Positions 52,903 through 63,258 of a stretch of DNA of 64,000 bases are shown here, piece by piece. The notes under the pieces were generated by a model. It ran no database searches, had not been told where the DNA came from, and was given only the letters and a program-made list of their open reading frames with translations. Every line of letters starts with the position of its first letter. Within the stretch, counting starts at the first letter, position 1. The DNA comes from Pseudomonas mosselii (GTDB lineage Bacteria; Pseudomonadota; Gammaproteobacteria; Pseudomonadales; Pseudomonadaceae). Where the stretch lies: positions 763,501-827,500 of the forward strand of contig NZ_CP081966.1 in NCBI RefSeq assembly GCF_019823065.1, in the 5' to 3' direction. Made by a program: the position numbers and the translations under genes.

Positions 52903-55224
52903 ATGACACGTACCCGAAATTCCCGCACCCCTAAAAAACGCCCGACCGGCCGCGCCCGCGCCTGGCTGGGCTGGGCACTCAAGCTCAGCCTGGTTGGCCT
53001 GGTGGTGATCGCCGGCTTCGCGGTCTACCTCGATGCCACCGTCCAGGAGAAGTTCTCCGGCAAGCGCTGGACCATCCCGGCCAAGGTGTATGCCCGGCCG
53101 CTGGAGCTGTTCGTCGGCCAGAAGCTGAGCAAGAACGACTTCCTCACCGAACTCGATGCCCTGGGCTACCGCCGCGAAGGCGTGGCCAATGGCCCGGGCG
53201 CAGCGTCGGTCAACGGCAACAACGTCGACCTCAACACCCGTGGCTTCCAGTTCTATGAAGGTATGGAGCCAGCGCAGTTCGTGCGTGTGCGCTTTTCCGG
53301 CGACTATGTCGCGGGCTTGAGCGGCGCCAATGGCGGCAAGCTCGACGTGGTACGCCTGGAGCCGCTGATGATCGGCGGCATCTACCCGAAGAACCTTGAA
53401 GACCGCATCCTGATCAAGATCGACCAGGTGCCGCCGTACCTGGTGGAAACCCTGATCGCCACCGAAGACCGCGATTTCTACAGCCACTTCGGCGTGTCAC
53501 CCAAGTCCATTGCCCGGGCGGTGTGGGTCAACACCTCCTCCGGCGCCATGCGCCAGGGCGGCAGTACCCTGACCCAGCAGTTGGTGAAGAACTTCTTCCT
53601 GACCAACGAGCGTAGCCTCAGCCGCAAGCTGACCGAGGCGATGATGTCGCTGCTTCTGGAACTGCACTATGACAAGCGCGAGATCCTCGAGGCCTACCTG
53701 AACGAAGTGTTCATCGGCCAGGACGGCCAGCGCGCGGTGCACGGCTTCGGTCTGGCCAGCCAGTTCTTCTTCAGCCAGCCGCTGCAGGAGCTCAAGCTGC
53801 ACCAGATCGCCCTGCTGGTGGGCATGGTCAAGGGCCCGTCCTACTACAACCCGCGCCGCTACCCCGAGCGCGCCCTGCAACGGCGCAACCTGGTGCTCGA
53901 CCTGCTCGCCGAGCAGGGCGTGGCCACGCAGGAGGTGGTCGACGCGGCGAAGAAGATGCCGCTGGGCGTGACCAAGCGCGGCAGCCTGGCCGACAGCTCG
54001 TTCCCGGCCTTCCTCGACCTGGTCAAGCGTCAGCTGCGCCAGGACTACCGCGATGAAGACCTGACCGAAGAAGGCCTGCGCATTTTCACCAGTTTCGACC
54101 CGATCCTGCAGATGAAGGCCGAGACCGCCATGAGCGAGACCTTCAAGCGCCTTGCCGGGCGCAAGGGCGCCGACGAAGTGGAATCGGCCATGGTCGTCAC
54201 CAACCCCGAGACCGGTGAAGTGCAGGCATTGATCGGCAGCCGCCAGTCGGGCTTTGCCGGTTTCAACCGCGCCATCGACGCCGTGCGGCCGATCGGCTCG
54301 CTGGTCAAGCCGGCGGTCTACCTGACCGCGCTGGAGCAACCGAGCAAGTTCACCCTGACCAGCTGGGTGCAGGACGAGCCGTTCTCGGTCAAGGGCGCCG
54401 ACGGCCAGGTGTGGCGTCCGCAGAACTACGATCGCCGCCCTCACGGCACCATCTACCTGTACCAGGGCCTGGCCAATTCCTACAACCTGTCGACCGCCAA
54501 GCTCGGCCTTGAAGTCGGCGTGCCCAACGTGATCAAGACCATCGGTCGGCTTGGCGTGCAGGTCGACTGGCCGGCGTTCCCATCGATGCTGCTGGGCGCC
54601 GGCGGCATGTCGCCGATGCAGGTGGCGACCATGTACCAGACCATCGCCAACGGTGGCTTCAACACGCCGATGCGCGGTATCCGCAGCGTGCTCACCGCCG
54701 AAGGCGAGCCGCTCAAGCGCTACCCGTTCCAGATCCAGCAGACCTTCGATCCGGGTTCGATCTACCTGGTGCAGAACGCCATGCAGCGGGTGATGCGCGA
54801 AGGCACCGGTCGCTCGGTCTACAGCGTGCTGCCGAGCTCGCTGACCCTGGCGGGCAAGACCGGTACCAGCAACGACTCGCGCGACAGCTGGTTCTCCGGC
54901 TTCAGCCAGGACCTGCTGGCGGTGGTCTGGCTGGGCCGCGACGACAACGGCAAGACGCCGTTCACCGGTGCCACCGGCGCGCTGCAGGTGTGGACCAGCT
55001 TCATGAAGAAGGCCGACCCGCTGCCGCTGGACATGCCGCAGCCGGACAACGTGGTGCAGGCCTGGATCGATCCATACAGCGGCCAGGGTTCCGACGGCAG
55101 CTGTCCGGGAGCGGTGCAGATGCCGTATATTCGTGGCAGTGAACCACCCGCTGGCGCCACCTGTGGTGGCGAGCAGAACCCGGCCGAAGAGGTGATGGAC
55201 TGGGTCAAGGGCTGGATGAATTGA
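52903..55224 (+). CDS. mrcB: Penicillin-binding protein 1B
   Basis: PBP1B is a bifunctional peptidoglycan synthase in the inner membrane. The 773-aa protein has a basic cytoplasmic start, a membrane helix about residues 24-46, a UB2H-like region, the glycosyltransferase domain with catalytic Glu188 (TEDRDFYSHFG) and QGGSTLTQQLVKN, and the transpeptidase domain with Ser466 in SLVK, SYN in LANSYNLS, and KTGT from Lys652. The next gene encodes its likely lipoprotein activator, 26 bp downstream. Confidence 0.96.
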   Translation: MTRTRNSRTPKKRPTGRARAWLGWALKLSLVGLVVIAGFAVYLDATVQEKFSGKRWTIPAKVYARPLELFVGQKLSKNDFLTELDALGYRREGVANGPGAASVNGNNVDLNTRGFQFYEGMEPAQFVRVRFSGDYVAGLSGANGGKLDVVRLEPLMIGGIYPKNLEDRILIKIDQVPPYLVETLIATEDRDFYSHFGVSPKSIARAVWVNTSSGAMRQGGSTLTQQLVKNFFLTNERSLSRKLTEAMMSLLLELHYDKREILEAYLNEVFIGQDGQRAVHGFGLASQFFFSQPLQELKLHQIALLVGMVKGPSYYNPRRYPERALQRRNLVLDLLAEQGVATQEVVDAAKKMPLGVTKRGSLADSSFPAFLDLVKRQLRQDYRDEDLTEEGLRIFTSFDPILQMKAETAMSETFKRLAGRKGADEVESAMVVTNPETGEVQALIGSRQSGFAGFNRAIDAVRPIGSLVKPAVYLTALEQPSKFTLTSWVQDEPFSVKGADGQVWRPQNYDRRPHGTIYLYQGLANSYNLSTAKLGLEVGVPNVIKTIGRLGVQVDWPAFPSMLLGAGGMSPMQVATMYQTIANGGFNTPMRGIRSVLTAEGEPLKRYPFQIQQTFDPGSIYLVQNAMQRVMREGTGRSVYSVLPSSLTLAGKTGTSNDSRDSWFSGFSQDLLAVVWLGRDDNGKTPFTGATGALQVWTSFMKKADPLPLDMPQPDNVVQAWIDPYSGQGSDGSCPGAVQMPYIRGSEPPAGATCGGEQNPAEEVMDWVKGWMN

Positions 55225-55250
55225 GCGCGAGCTTCTGAAGAGGGTGTGAA

Positions 55251-56030
55251 GTGAACAAGTGGTGGATTCCTGCCGTGGCGGCAGTGACCGTGCTGCACGG
55301 CTGTGCCAGCGTCCCGCGTGGCAACATTCCGGTGGTCGATTCGAGCACCCGGGTCTCCAACAGCGAGCGCGTCTCGGCCAACCGCACGTCGGCCTATCCG
55401 ACCAGCGGTGGCAGCAGCCAGGCCCAGTCATTGCCGGAAGACTCCGGCGTCACCGTGATGATCCCGCAAGGGACCGGCGGCGCGCCGATCCAGTCGTTCC
55501 CGGCAGGCACCGGGCCGGCGCCGATCAGCACCGGCCCGATCACCCCGGGCCCGGTCAGCAGCGGCCCGATCACGACCAACCCCAACCCGATCGCCGACGA
55601 ACCGTTCGATATCGCCTCGATGAGCAATCCGGCGCCGGTGACCAGTGCCCCGACCGGTATCCCGCGTGGCAACACGTCCGGCGGCGGCCTGTCCGCCGAC
55701 GAACAGCTCGACGGCCCGGTGCTGGCGCTGCTGACCACCGCCCAGCAGCAGCAGGGCAGTGGCGACTTCAACGGCGCCGCGTCGAGCCTGGAGCGTGCCC
55801 AGCGCATCGCCCCGCGTGAGCCGCAGGTGCTGTTCCGCCTGGCTCAGGTGCGCCTGTCCCAGGGCGATGCGGCGCAGTCCGAGCAACTGGCACGCCGTGC
55901 GCTGACCTACGCCAACGGTCGCCCAGACCTGCAGGCCCAGCTGTGGAACACCATCGCCCAGGCCCGCGAGAAGCAAGGTGACAGCGCAGGTGCCGCCCTG
56001 GCGCGGCAGAAGGCGCGGGTCAACCTGTGA
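55251..56030 (+). CDS. lpoP: TPR-containing outer-membrane lipoprotein, PBP1B activator LpoP
   Basis: LpoP is the pseudomonad activator of PBP1B, unrelated in sequence to E. coli LpoB. Start GTG 55251, 259 aa. A lipoprotein signal (AVAAVTVLHGC, Cys18) is followed by a long disordered Pro/Gly/Thr/Ser-rich linker (about 40-150), long enough to span the periplasm, and TPR-like helices at the end (LLTTAQQQQGSGDFNGAASSLERAQRIAPREPQVLFRLAQVRLSQGD). The operon link to mrcB and the architecture support the call; I assign it by family memory. Confidence 0.85.
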   Translation: MNKWWIPAVAAVTVLHGCASVPRGNIPVVDSSTRVSNSERVSANRTSAYPTSGGSSQAQSLPEDSGVTVMIPQGTGGAPIQSFPAGTGPAPISTGPITPGPVSSGPITTNPNPIADEPFDIASMSNPAPVTSAPTGIPRGNTSGGGLSADEQLDGPVLALLTTAQQQQGSGDFNGAASSLERAQRIAPREPQVLFRLAQVRLSQGDAAQSEQLARRALTYANGRPDLQAQLWNTIAQAREKQGDSAGAALARQKARVNL

Positions 56031-56359
56031 TGGAGCAGCGCATCCTCGATATCGCCGACCACTTGCTGCTGATCGAGCGCGAGCTCAAGGTCCAAGGTTG
56101 GTGGAGTGATGCCACGCCTAGCGCCGAGGCGCTGGCCAGCGTGGTGCCGTTCGCCGTCGACAGCATGGCCTTCGAGCAGTGGCTGCAGTGGATCTTCCTG
56201 CCGCGGATGAAACTGATTCTCGAGCACGGTCACCCGCTGCCCAATGCCTCGGGCATCCTGGTCATGGCCGAGACGGTGTTTGTCGGTCGTCCGGAACAAA
56301 GCCGCGAGCTACGGCGCCTGTTGGCAGCATTCGACCATTTGATCAGCCCCTCCGCCTGA
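56030..56359 (+). CDS. yqcC: YqcC-family protein
   Basis: A 109-aa all-helical protein of the YqcC/DUF446 family: MEQRILDIADHLLLIERELKVQGWWSD, FAVDSMAFEQWLQWIFLPRMKLILEHGHPLP, and VFVGRPEQSRELRRLLAAFDHLI. The start ATG 56030 overlaps the lpoP stop by one base (TGATG), so it is coupled. In E. coli yqcC neighbours the pseudouridine synthase truC; here it is linked to cell-wall genes. Function unknown. Confidence 0.85.
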   Translation: MEQRILDIADHLLLIERELKVQGWWSDATPSAEALASVVPFAVDSMAFEQWLQWIFLPRMKLILEHGHPLPNASGILVMAETVFVGRPEQSRELRRLLAAFDHLISPSA

Positions 56360-56379
56360 TTTCTTCTCTTTTTCCATCA

Positions 56380-56405
56380 AGGGCCGCAGATTGTGGCCCT
56401 TTTTT
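56380..56405 (+). terminator. Terminator after yqcC
   Basis: AGGGCC-GCAGATTGT-GGCCCT followed by six T; closes the mrcB-lpoP-yqcC operon. Confidence 0.85.
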
Positions 56406-56490
56406 ATGAAAATCTTCTTATATCTGCTGCTGCCGGCCTTTTTAGTGGTGGCGGAGATTCATCTTGCGGAAAAATTGGCAATAATTTCTC

Positions 56491-56519
56491 TTGACTTGTG
56501 CGCGCCGAATCACAAGAAT
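56491..56519 (+). promoter_or_regulatory. Sigma-70 promoter candidate of ilvIHC
   Basis: TTGACT (56491-56496), 17-base spacer, AAGAAT (56514-56519). The predicted start near 56526 leaves a leader of about 240 nt before ilvI. The remaining non-coding DNA of this 407-bp gap (56360-56766) has no other gene except a possible leader peptide. Confidence 0.55.
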
Positions 56520-56691
56520 CCAGATTCCGCTGTAGAGGGACTGCCAGAAGCAGACCCGCTAAGCAGATCATGAGGCGCACACCCGCGCCGACTTGTAACA
56601 CCCCGCAACGCGTTACCTCGCGCTGGGTGGGAAGGCCCGCAACACACCAGGGCACTCCCAATACTTGCTCAGTCAGTGCTGACGTTCGCTC

Positions 56692-56733
56692 ATGCTCTGC
56701 TTGGCAGTAAACCTATTAAGACCCGCTCAGTGA
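56692..56733 (+). CDS. Possible 13-aa leader peptide before ilvI
   Basis: ATG 56692 to TGA 56731 reads MLCLAVNLLRPAQ: four Leu and one Val in the first nine codons, with two of the Leu codons (CTA, TTA) that are very rare in this genome. It ends 33 nt before the ilvI start. A good ribosome site is lacking and no clear terminator/antiterminator pair was found, so attenuation is only a possibility. Confidence 0.3.
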   Translation: MLCLAVNLLRPAQ

Positions 56734-56766
56734 GGGCGGTATTCTGGCGTTTTAGAGGTGAACAAC

Positions 56767-58491
56767 GTGGAGCTTTTATCTGGCGCTGAGATGGTCGTCC
56801 GCTTCTTGCGTGACGAAGGCGTTAAGCACATCTACGGGTACCCTGGCGGTGCTCTCCTTCATGTTTACGATGCCCTGTTCAAGGAACCGGAAGTCCAGCA
56901 CATCCTGGTCCGTCACGAGCAGGCTGCCACCCATATGGCGGACGGTTACGCCCGTGCCACCGGCAAGGCCGGCGTGGTCCTGGTGACTTCCGGTCCGGGC
57001 GCGACCAATGCCATTACCGGCATTGCCACCGCCTACATGGATTCCATTCCGATGGTCATCCTGTCTGGCCAGGTGCCCAGCACCATGGTCGGCACCGACG
57101 CGTTCCAGGAAACCGACATGATCGGTATCTCCCGGCCGATCGTGAAGCACAGCTTCATGATCAAGCACGCCTCGGAAATCCCCGAAGTCCTGAAAAAAGC
57201 CTTCTATCTTGCGCAGTCCGGCCGTCCCGGCCCGGTGGTGGTCGATATTCCAAAAGATATGACCAACCCGGCCGAGAAGTTCGAGTACATCTACCCGAAA
57301 AAGGTCAAGTTGCGTTCGTATAGCCCGGCTGTTCGTGGTCACTCCGGGCAGATCCGCAAGGCGGCCGAGATGCTCCTGGCGGCCAAGCGCCCGATCGTCT
57401 ACTCCGGTGGTGGCGTGATCCTCGGCGGCGGCTCCGAAGCCCTCACCGAAATCGCCAAGTCGCTGAACCTGCCGGTCACCAACACCTTGATGGGCCTCGG
57501 CGGCTTCCCGGGCACCGATCGCCAGTTCCTCGGCATGCTCGGCATGCACGGCAGCTACACCGCCAACATGGCCATGCACCACGCCGACGTGATCTTCGCC
57601 GTCGGCGCGCGGTTCGACGACCGCGTGGTCAACGGCCCGGCCAAGTTCTGCCCGAACGCCAAGATCATCCACATCGACATCGACCCGGCGTCGATCTCCA
57701 AGATGATCAAGGCCGATGTGCCGATCGTCGGCCCGGTCGAGAGCGTGTTGAGCGAGATGCTCACCATCCTCAAGGAGATCGGCGAGCAACCCGACAAGGC
57801 GGCGCTGGATGCCTGGTGGAAGCAGATCGACGAATGGCGCGGCGACGGTGCACTGTTCCCCTACGACAAGGGCGACGGCAACCTCATCAAGCCGCAGCAG
57901 GTGATCGAGACCCTGTGCGAAGTGACAAAAGGCGATGCCTTCGTCACCTCCGACGTGGGCCAGCACCAGATGTTCGCGGCCCAGTACTATCGCTTCAACA
58001 AACCCAACCGCTGGATCAACTCCGGTGGCCTGGGCACCATGGGCTTCGGTTTCCCGGCGGCCATGGGCATCAAGCTCAACTTCCCTGACCAGGACGTGGC
58101 CTGCGTCACCGGTGAAGGCAGCATCCAGATGAACATCCAGGAACTGTCCACCTGCATGCAGTACGGCCTGCCGGTGAAGATCGTGAACTTGAACAACGGT
58201 GTGCTGGGCATGGTCCGCCAATGGCAGGACATGGCCTACAACGGTCGCCACTCGCACTCCTACGTCGAGTCGCTGCCGGACTTCGTCAAGCTGGCCGAGG
58301 CCTATGGCCATGTGGGCATCCGCATCACCAGCCTGAAAGACCTCAAGCCGAAACTGGAAGAGGCTTTCGCGATGAAGGACCGCCTGGTGTTCATCGACAT
58401 CGCGGTCGACCGGACCGAGCACGTCTATCCGATGCAGATCAAGGACGGCTCGATGCGTGACATGTGGCTGAGCAAGACGGAGCGTACCTGA
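56767..58491 (+). CDS. ilvI: Acetolactate synthase large (catalytic) subunit
   Basis: The thiamine-diphosphate enzyme that makes acetolactate/acetohydroxybutyrate, first step of valine, leucine and isoleucine synthesis. I choose GTG 56767 ([18 protein letters not shown]) with AGAGG at 56754-56758, giving 574 aa; GTG 56758 would overlap that site. Motifs: catalytic Glu in [42 protein letters not shown]-region GARFDDRV, and the ThDP motif [29 protein letters not shown]. ilvH follows after 1 bp. Confidence 0.96.
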   Translation: MELLSGAEMVVRFLRDEGVKHIYGYPGGALLHVYDALFKEPEVQHILVRHEQAATHMADGYARATGKAGVVLVTSGPGATNAITGIATAYMDSIPMVILSGQVPSTMVGTDAFQETDMIGISRPIVKHSFMIKHASEIPEVLKKAFYLAQSGRPGPVVVDIPKDMTNPAEKFEYIYPKKVKLRSYSPAVRGHSGQIRKAAEMLLAAKRPIVYSGGGVILGGGSEALTEIAKSLNLPVTNTLMGLGGFPGTDRQFLGMLGMHGSYTANMAMHHADVIFAVGARFDDRVVNGPAKFCPNAKIIHIDIDPASISKMIKADVPIVGPVESVLSEMLTILKEIGEQPDKAALDAWWKQIDEWRGDGALFPYDKGDGNLIKPQQVIETLCEVTKGDAFVTSDVGQHQMFAAQYYRFNKPNRWINSGGLGTMGFGFPAAMGIKLNFPDQDVACVTGEGSIQMNIQELSTCMQYGLPVKIVNLNNGVLGMVRQWQDMAYNGRHSHSYVESLPDFVKLAEAYGHVGIRITSLKDLKPKLEEAFAMKDRLVFIDIAVDRTEHVYPMQIKDGSMRDMWLSKTERT

Positions 58492-58492
58492 T

Positions 58493-58984
58493 ATGCGGCA
58501 CATCATCTCCCTGCTGCTGGAAAACGAACCCGGTGCCTTGTCTCGCGTGGTCGGTCTGTTCTCCCAGCGCAACTACAACATTGAAAGCCTGACCGTGGCA
58601 CCGACCGAAGACCCGACTCTGTCGCGTCTGACGCTGACCACCGTTGGCCATGACGAGGTGATCGAGCAGATCACCAAGAACCTGAACAAGCTGGTCGAAG
58701 TGGTCAAGCTTGTGGACCTGTCGGAAAGCGCCCACATCGAGCGCGAACTGATGCTGGTCAAGGTCAAGGCCACCGGTGCCCAGCGCGCCGAAATCAAGCG
58801 CACCACGGATATCTTCCGTGGCCAGATCGTCGACGTGACCGCCAGCGTGTACACCGTGCAGCTGAGCGGCACCAGCGACAAGCTGGACAGCTTCATCCAG
58901 GCCATCGGCACCGCATCGATTCTCGAAACCGTGCGCAGTGGCGTCACCGGCATTGCCCGTGGCGACAAAGTGCTCAGCATCTAA
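58493..58984 (+). CDS. ilvH: Acetolactate synthase small (regulatory) subunit
   Basis: The regulatory subunit activates the large subunit and gives valine feedback. The 163-aa protein has the N-terminal ACT domain (MRHIISLLLENEPGALSRVVGLFSQRNYNIESLTVAPTED) and a second regulatory domain (RELMLVKVKATGAQRAEIKRTTDIFRGQIVDV). It is one base from the ilvI stop and 54 bp from ilvC. Confidence 0.96.
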   Translation: MRHIISLLLENEPGALSRVVGLFSQRNYNIESLTVAPTEDPTLSRLTLTTVGHDEVIEQITKNLNKLVEVVKLVDLSESAHIERELMLVKVKATGAQRAEIKRTTDIFRGQIVDVTASVYTVQLSGTSDKLDSFIQAIGTASILETVRSGVTGIARGDKVLSI

Positions 58985-60055
<1,071 letters not shown>

Positions 60056-60073
60056 GTCTTGCGTCGATAAATG

Positions 60074-60100
60074 AAAAACGCGGCTTCGGCCGCGTTTTTT
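60074..60100 (+). terminator. Terminator after ilvC
   Basis: AAAAACGCGGC-TTCG-GCCGCGTTTTTT: 11-bp stem with TTCG loop; A-run and T-run make it potentially bidirectional. Confidence 0.92.
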
Positions 60101-60206
60101 CGTTTGCGCGGTCAGCTTCTGGTATAAAGCGACCAGTGGCTCGCTGTTAGAACGGTTTTGCCGAGCCCATGTCGAACATATTCCACCCTGTTGCAAGGTA
60201 CTTTTC

Positions 60207-61058
60207 ATGAGCGAACGTCCCGAAGAGCCGAACAAGCCCTCCGACGCCGAAAGCCTGCTACCTGTCGATGAGCACGTTGAAGAAGGTCACGACGCCGAAG
60301 GGCGCAAGGTGCGTCACCGCGGTATCTATCTGCTGCCCAACCTGTTCACCACCGCGAACCTGTTCGCCGGCTTCTATTCCATCATCAGCTCGATGAGCGC
60401 GCAGAGCGCCCTGAGCGCGGGTGATCCACGGGAGGCGAGCAAGTATTTCGCCTTCGCCGCCATCGCGATCTTCGTCGCCATGGTCCTCGACGGCCTCGAT
60501 GGCCGCGTGGCCCGCATGACCAATACGCAAAGTGCCTTCGGCGCCGAGTACGACTCGCTGTCGGACATGGTCGCCTTCGGCGTGGCCCCGGCGTTGCTGG
60601 CGTTCGGCTGGGCCCTGGGGGACATGGGCAAGGTCGGCTGGATGGTCGCCTTCATCTATGTGGCCGGCGCCGCGCTGCGCCTGGCGCGTTTCAACACCCA
60701 GGTCGGCACCGCCGACAAGCGCTACTTCATCGGCCTGGCCAGCCCGGCGGCGGCCGGCGTGGTGGCTGGTACCGTCTGGGCGTTCAGCGACTACGGCATC
60801 CAGGGCTCCAAGCTGTCGTTCCTGGTGGCGCTGCTGGTGGCGGCCGCGGGCATGCTGATGGTCAGCAACATCAAGTACAACAGCTTCAAGGAACTCGACC
60901 TCAAGGGGCGCGTGCCCTTCGTCGCCATCCTCGCCGTGGTGCTGGTGTTCGCCGTGGTGTTCAGCGATCCGCCGCGCATCCTGCTGCTGATCTTCCTTGC
61001 CTATGCTGCATCGGGGCCGATCCAGTTCCTGTTGCGGGCGCGCCGTCGTAAATCCTGA
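60207..61058 (+). CDS. pssA: CDP-diacylglycerol-serine O-phosphatidyltransferase
   Basis: PssA makes phosphatidylserine, the precursor of phosphatidylethanolamine. The 283-aa integral membrane protein has a charged N-terminal ~35 residues, about eight helices, and the CDP-alcohol phosphotransferase motif DG-x2-AR-x8-G-x3-D-x3-D in DGLDGRVARM...FGAEYDSLSD. It is the type II, membrane-bound form rather than the E. coli PLD-type enzyme. It has its own region after the ilvC terminator. Confidence 0.95.
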   Translation: MSERPEEPNKPSDAESLLPVDEHVEEGHDAEGRKVRHRGIYLLPNLFTTANLFAGFYSIISSMSAQSALSAGDPREASKYFAFAAIAIFVAMVLDGLDGRVARMTNTQSAFGAEYDSLSDMVAFGVAPALLAFGWALGDMGKVGWMVAFIYVAGAALRLARFNTQVGTADKRYFIGLASPAAAGVVAGTVWAFSDYGIQGSKLSFLVALLVAAAGMLMVSNIKYNSFKELDLKGRVPFVAILAVVLVFAVVFSDPPRILLLIFLAYAASGPIQFLLRARRRKS

Positions 61059-61135
61059 CAAGGATTTAATCGCGGAATAACCTGCAGGCTCCATAGTCTT
61101 ACGTGTACATCAGTGACCCGTACTGTGGAGCCGCC

Positions 61136-62149
61136 ATGCTCATCAAGCTTCCCCGACCATCCGACTGCAAAGCCTCGGAGATCACCCCCGAATCCATCTA
61201 CTTCTCCCGTCGCACCTTGCTAGGCGCAGGCCTGGCGGGCGTGGCCCTGGGCGCGTTGCCGCGGTTGGGCGCGGCTGCCGAGGTGTCCCGCTATGCCGAT
61301 GTCGAGGGCGGTGCCGCCCCCGGCTGGTTCAGCGACAAGCTGGTCAGCACCCGCTGGCAGGCGGTCACCGTCAGTGGCGAAGCGATCACGCCGTTCAAGG
61401 ACGCCACCCACTACAACAACTTCTATGAGTTCGGCCCCGACAAGGGCGATCCGGCGGCCAATGCCGGCGGTCTGAAGACCGAACCCTGGAGCCTGGTGGT
61501 CGATGGTGAGGTGGCCAAGCCCGGGCGCTATGCGCTGGAGGACTTCATCAAGCCTTACCAGCTCGAGGAGCGGATCTACCGCCTGCGCTGCGTGGAGGCC
61601 TGGTCGATGGTGATTCCCTGGTTGGGCTTCCCCTTGGCGCAGGTGCTCAAACAGGTCGAGCCTACCTCGAAGGCGCGCTACATCCGTTTCGAAACCCTGG
61701 AAGACCCCAAGAGCATGCCCGGCCAGCGTTCCGGCTTCGCCCTGATCAACTGGCCGTATGTGGAGGGCTTGCGCCTGGATGAGGCGATGAACCCGTTGGC
61801 GATTCTGGCGGTGGGCATGTATGGCCGCGAGCTGCCCAACCAGAACGGCGCGCCGCTGCGCCTGGTGGTGCCATGGAAGTACGGATTCAAGAGCATCAAG
61901 TCGATCGTGCGCATCAGCCTGGTGGCGGAGCAGCCGCAGACCACCTGGCAGGGGCTGGCGCCGGACGAATACGGCTTCTATGCCAACGTCAACCCGACGG
62001 TCGACCACCCGCGCTGGACCCAGGCGCGGGAGCGCCGCTTGCCCAGCGGGCTGTTCAGTCCCAATGTGCGCGATACGCTGATGTTCAACGGCTATGCCGA
62101 TGAAGTGGCGTCGCTCTATACCGGTCTCGACCTGCGGAAGAACTACTGA
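61136..62149 (+). CDS. msrP: Protein-methionine-sulfoxide reductase catalytic subunit (Mo enzyme)
   Basis: MsrP repairs oxidised methionines in periplasmic proteins with a molybdopterin cofactor. Start ATG 61136 ([22 protein letters not shown]), 337 aa. A Tat signal is present ([25 protein letters not shown]), and the Mo-ligating Cys152 lies in [15 protein letters not shown]. Family strands [14 protein letters not shown] and [16 protein letters not shown] are clear. It overlaps msrQ by one base (TGATG). Confidence 0.96.
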   Translation: MLIKLPRPSDCKASEITPESIYFSRRTLLGAGLAGVALGALPRLGAAAEVSRYADVEGGAAPGWFSDKLVSTRWQAVTVSGEAITPFKDATHYNNFYEFGPDKGDPAANAGGLKTEPWSLVVDGEVAKPGRYALEDFIKPYQLEERIYRLRCVEAWSMVIPWLGFPLAQVLKQVEPTSKARYIRFETLEDPKSMPGQRSGFALINWPYVEGLRLDEAMNPLAILAVGMYGRELPNQNGAPLRLVVPWKYGFKSIKSIVRISLVAEQPQTTWQGLAPDEYGFYANVNPTVDHPRWTQARERRLPSGLFSPNVRDTLMFNGYADEVASLYTGLDLRKNY

Positions 62150-62757
62150 TGCGCTATCCCTGGTTTCGCCTGGCGATCTTCGTCGTGGGGTGCCTGTTTC
62201 CACTGTGGTGGTTCTATGAAGCTGCCATGGGGCTGCTTGGGCCGGATCCTGGGAAGATCATGATGGACCGACTTGGTTTGGGGGCGTTGGTGTTTTTGCT
62301 TATCACCCTGGGCATGACGCCGCTGCAGCGGCTGACGGGGTGGTCGGGGTGGATTGTGGTGCGGCGCCAGCTGGGGCTGTGGTGCTTTGCTTATATAGTC
62401 CTGCACATGACGGCGTACATGGTGTTCATCCTGGGGCTGGATTGGGGGCAGTTCGGCGTCGAGCTGCGCAAGCGGCCCTACATCATTGTTGGCGCCTTGG
62501 GTTTCCTTGGCCTGCTGGCGCTTGCGGTTACCTCCAACCGTTACAGCCAGCGGCGCCTGGGGGCGCGGTGGAAAAAGCTGCACAGGCTGGTCTATGTGAT
62601 TCTCGGGCTGGGGCTGTTGCACTTCCTGTGGATCGTGCGCTCGGACCTGAAGGAATGGGCGGTGTATGCCGCTATCGGAGTCTTGCTGCTGGTGCTGCGC
62701 ATTCCCCCGGTATGGCGGCGTGTTCCACGATTGATGGGGCGGGGGAGGGCGGCCTGA
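62149..62757 (+). CDS. msrQ: Protein-methionine-sulfoxide reductase haem-binding subunit
   Basis: MsrQ is the six-helix haem-b inner-membrane protein that feeds electrons from the quinone pool to MsrP. The 202-aa protein shows successive hydrophobic helices and conserved His residues for haem ([35 protein letters not shown]). It is translationally coupled to msrP. About 500 bp of non-coding rRNA promoter and leader DNA follows. Confidence 0.95.
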   Translation: MRYPWFRLAIFVVGCLFPLWWFYEAAMGLLGPDPGKIMMDRLGLGALVFLLITLGMTPLQRLTGWSGWIVVRRQLGLWCFAYIVLHMTAYMVFILGLDWGQFGVELRKRPYIIVGALGFLGLLALAVTSNRYSQRRLGARWKKLHRLVYVILGLGLLHFLWIVRSDLKEWAVYAAIGVLLLVLRIPPVWRRVPRLMGRGRAA

Positions 62758-62777
62758 AATCTTTCTTTAATAAAAGC

Positions 62778-62805
62778 TTGACGCCCTCTCAGATTCCCTT
62801 ACAAT
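62778..62805 (+). promoter_or_regulatory. rrn promoter 1
   Basis: TTGACG (62778-62783), 16-base spacer, TACAAT (62800-62805), followed by the GC-rich discriminator GCGCCCC. Confidence 0.75.
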
Positions 62806-62921
62806 GCGCCCCACTTCCAGCGACATCGGAACGAAAAACTCCTTGAATATCAATGAGTTGATTGTTGAAGAGGGTGGCGGAGGTGCTTCGGTCTAACGAT
62901 CGGCAGCGGTGAGAAAGGCAG

Positions 62922-62949
62922 TTGACAGCAGGTTGTAACGCTGTATGAT
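62922..62949 (+). promoter_or_regulatory. rrn promoter 2
   Basis: TTGACA (62922-62927), 16-base spacer, TATGAT (62944-62949), followed by TCGCCTCCC. Confidence 0.75.
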
Positions 62950-63031
62950 TCGCCTCCCGCTACGAGAGATCGCAGCGAGTCAAGTGTTTGAAGTGAAACG
63001 AGTTCTTCGTTAAAAACCTCAAAATAAACGC

Positions 63032-63059
63032 TTGACAGCAAATGAGGAAAGCGTAGAAT
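63032..63059 (+). promoter_or_regulatory. rrn promoter 3
   Basis: TTGACA (63032-63037), 16-base spacer, TAGAAT (63054-63059), followed by GCGCGCCT. It shares the TTGACAGCA stretch with promoter 2. Confidence 0.8.
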
Positions 63060-63095
63060 GCGCGCCTCGGTTGAGACGAAACGCTCTTGGCCAAA

Positions 63096-63107
63096 CGCTC
63101 TTTAACA
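63096..63107 (+). promoter_or_regulatory. boxA antitermination element
   Basis: CGCTCTTTAACA matches the rRNA boxA consensus TGCTCTTTAACA at 11 of 12 bases and lies in the leader before 16S, where NusB/S10 bind. Confidence 0.85.
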
Positions 63108-63258
63108 AATTGAATCAAGCAATTCGTGTGGGTGCTTGTGAGTACGGACTGATCGTCGCCAAGATTATCAGCATCACAAGTGGCCATGCGAGAAATCACA
63201 TAGTCATTTGAGATTGCTGAGCCAAGTTTAGGGTTTCTTAAAAGCCCAAGCAGTATTG

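Larger units (their letters stand above)
62758..63258 (+). other. rRNA operon promoter and leader region
   Basis: No protein gene is present between msrQ and 16S. The interval holds three tandem sigma-70 promoters, a boxA antitermination element and the conserved 16S leader (TTTAGGGTTTCTTAAAAGCC). Confidence 0.85.

Noticed and set aside
56498..56710. A 70-codon frame in the ilvI leader
   Set aside because: Arg/Thr/Ser-rich with no known similarity and no ribosome site; the short Leu-rich frame in another phase is the better leader candidate.
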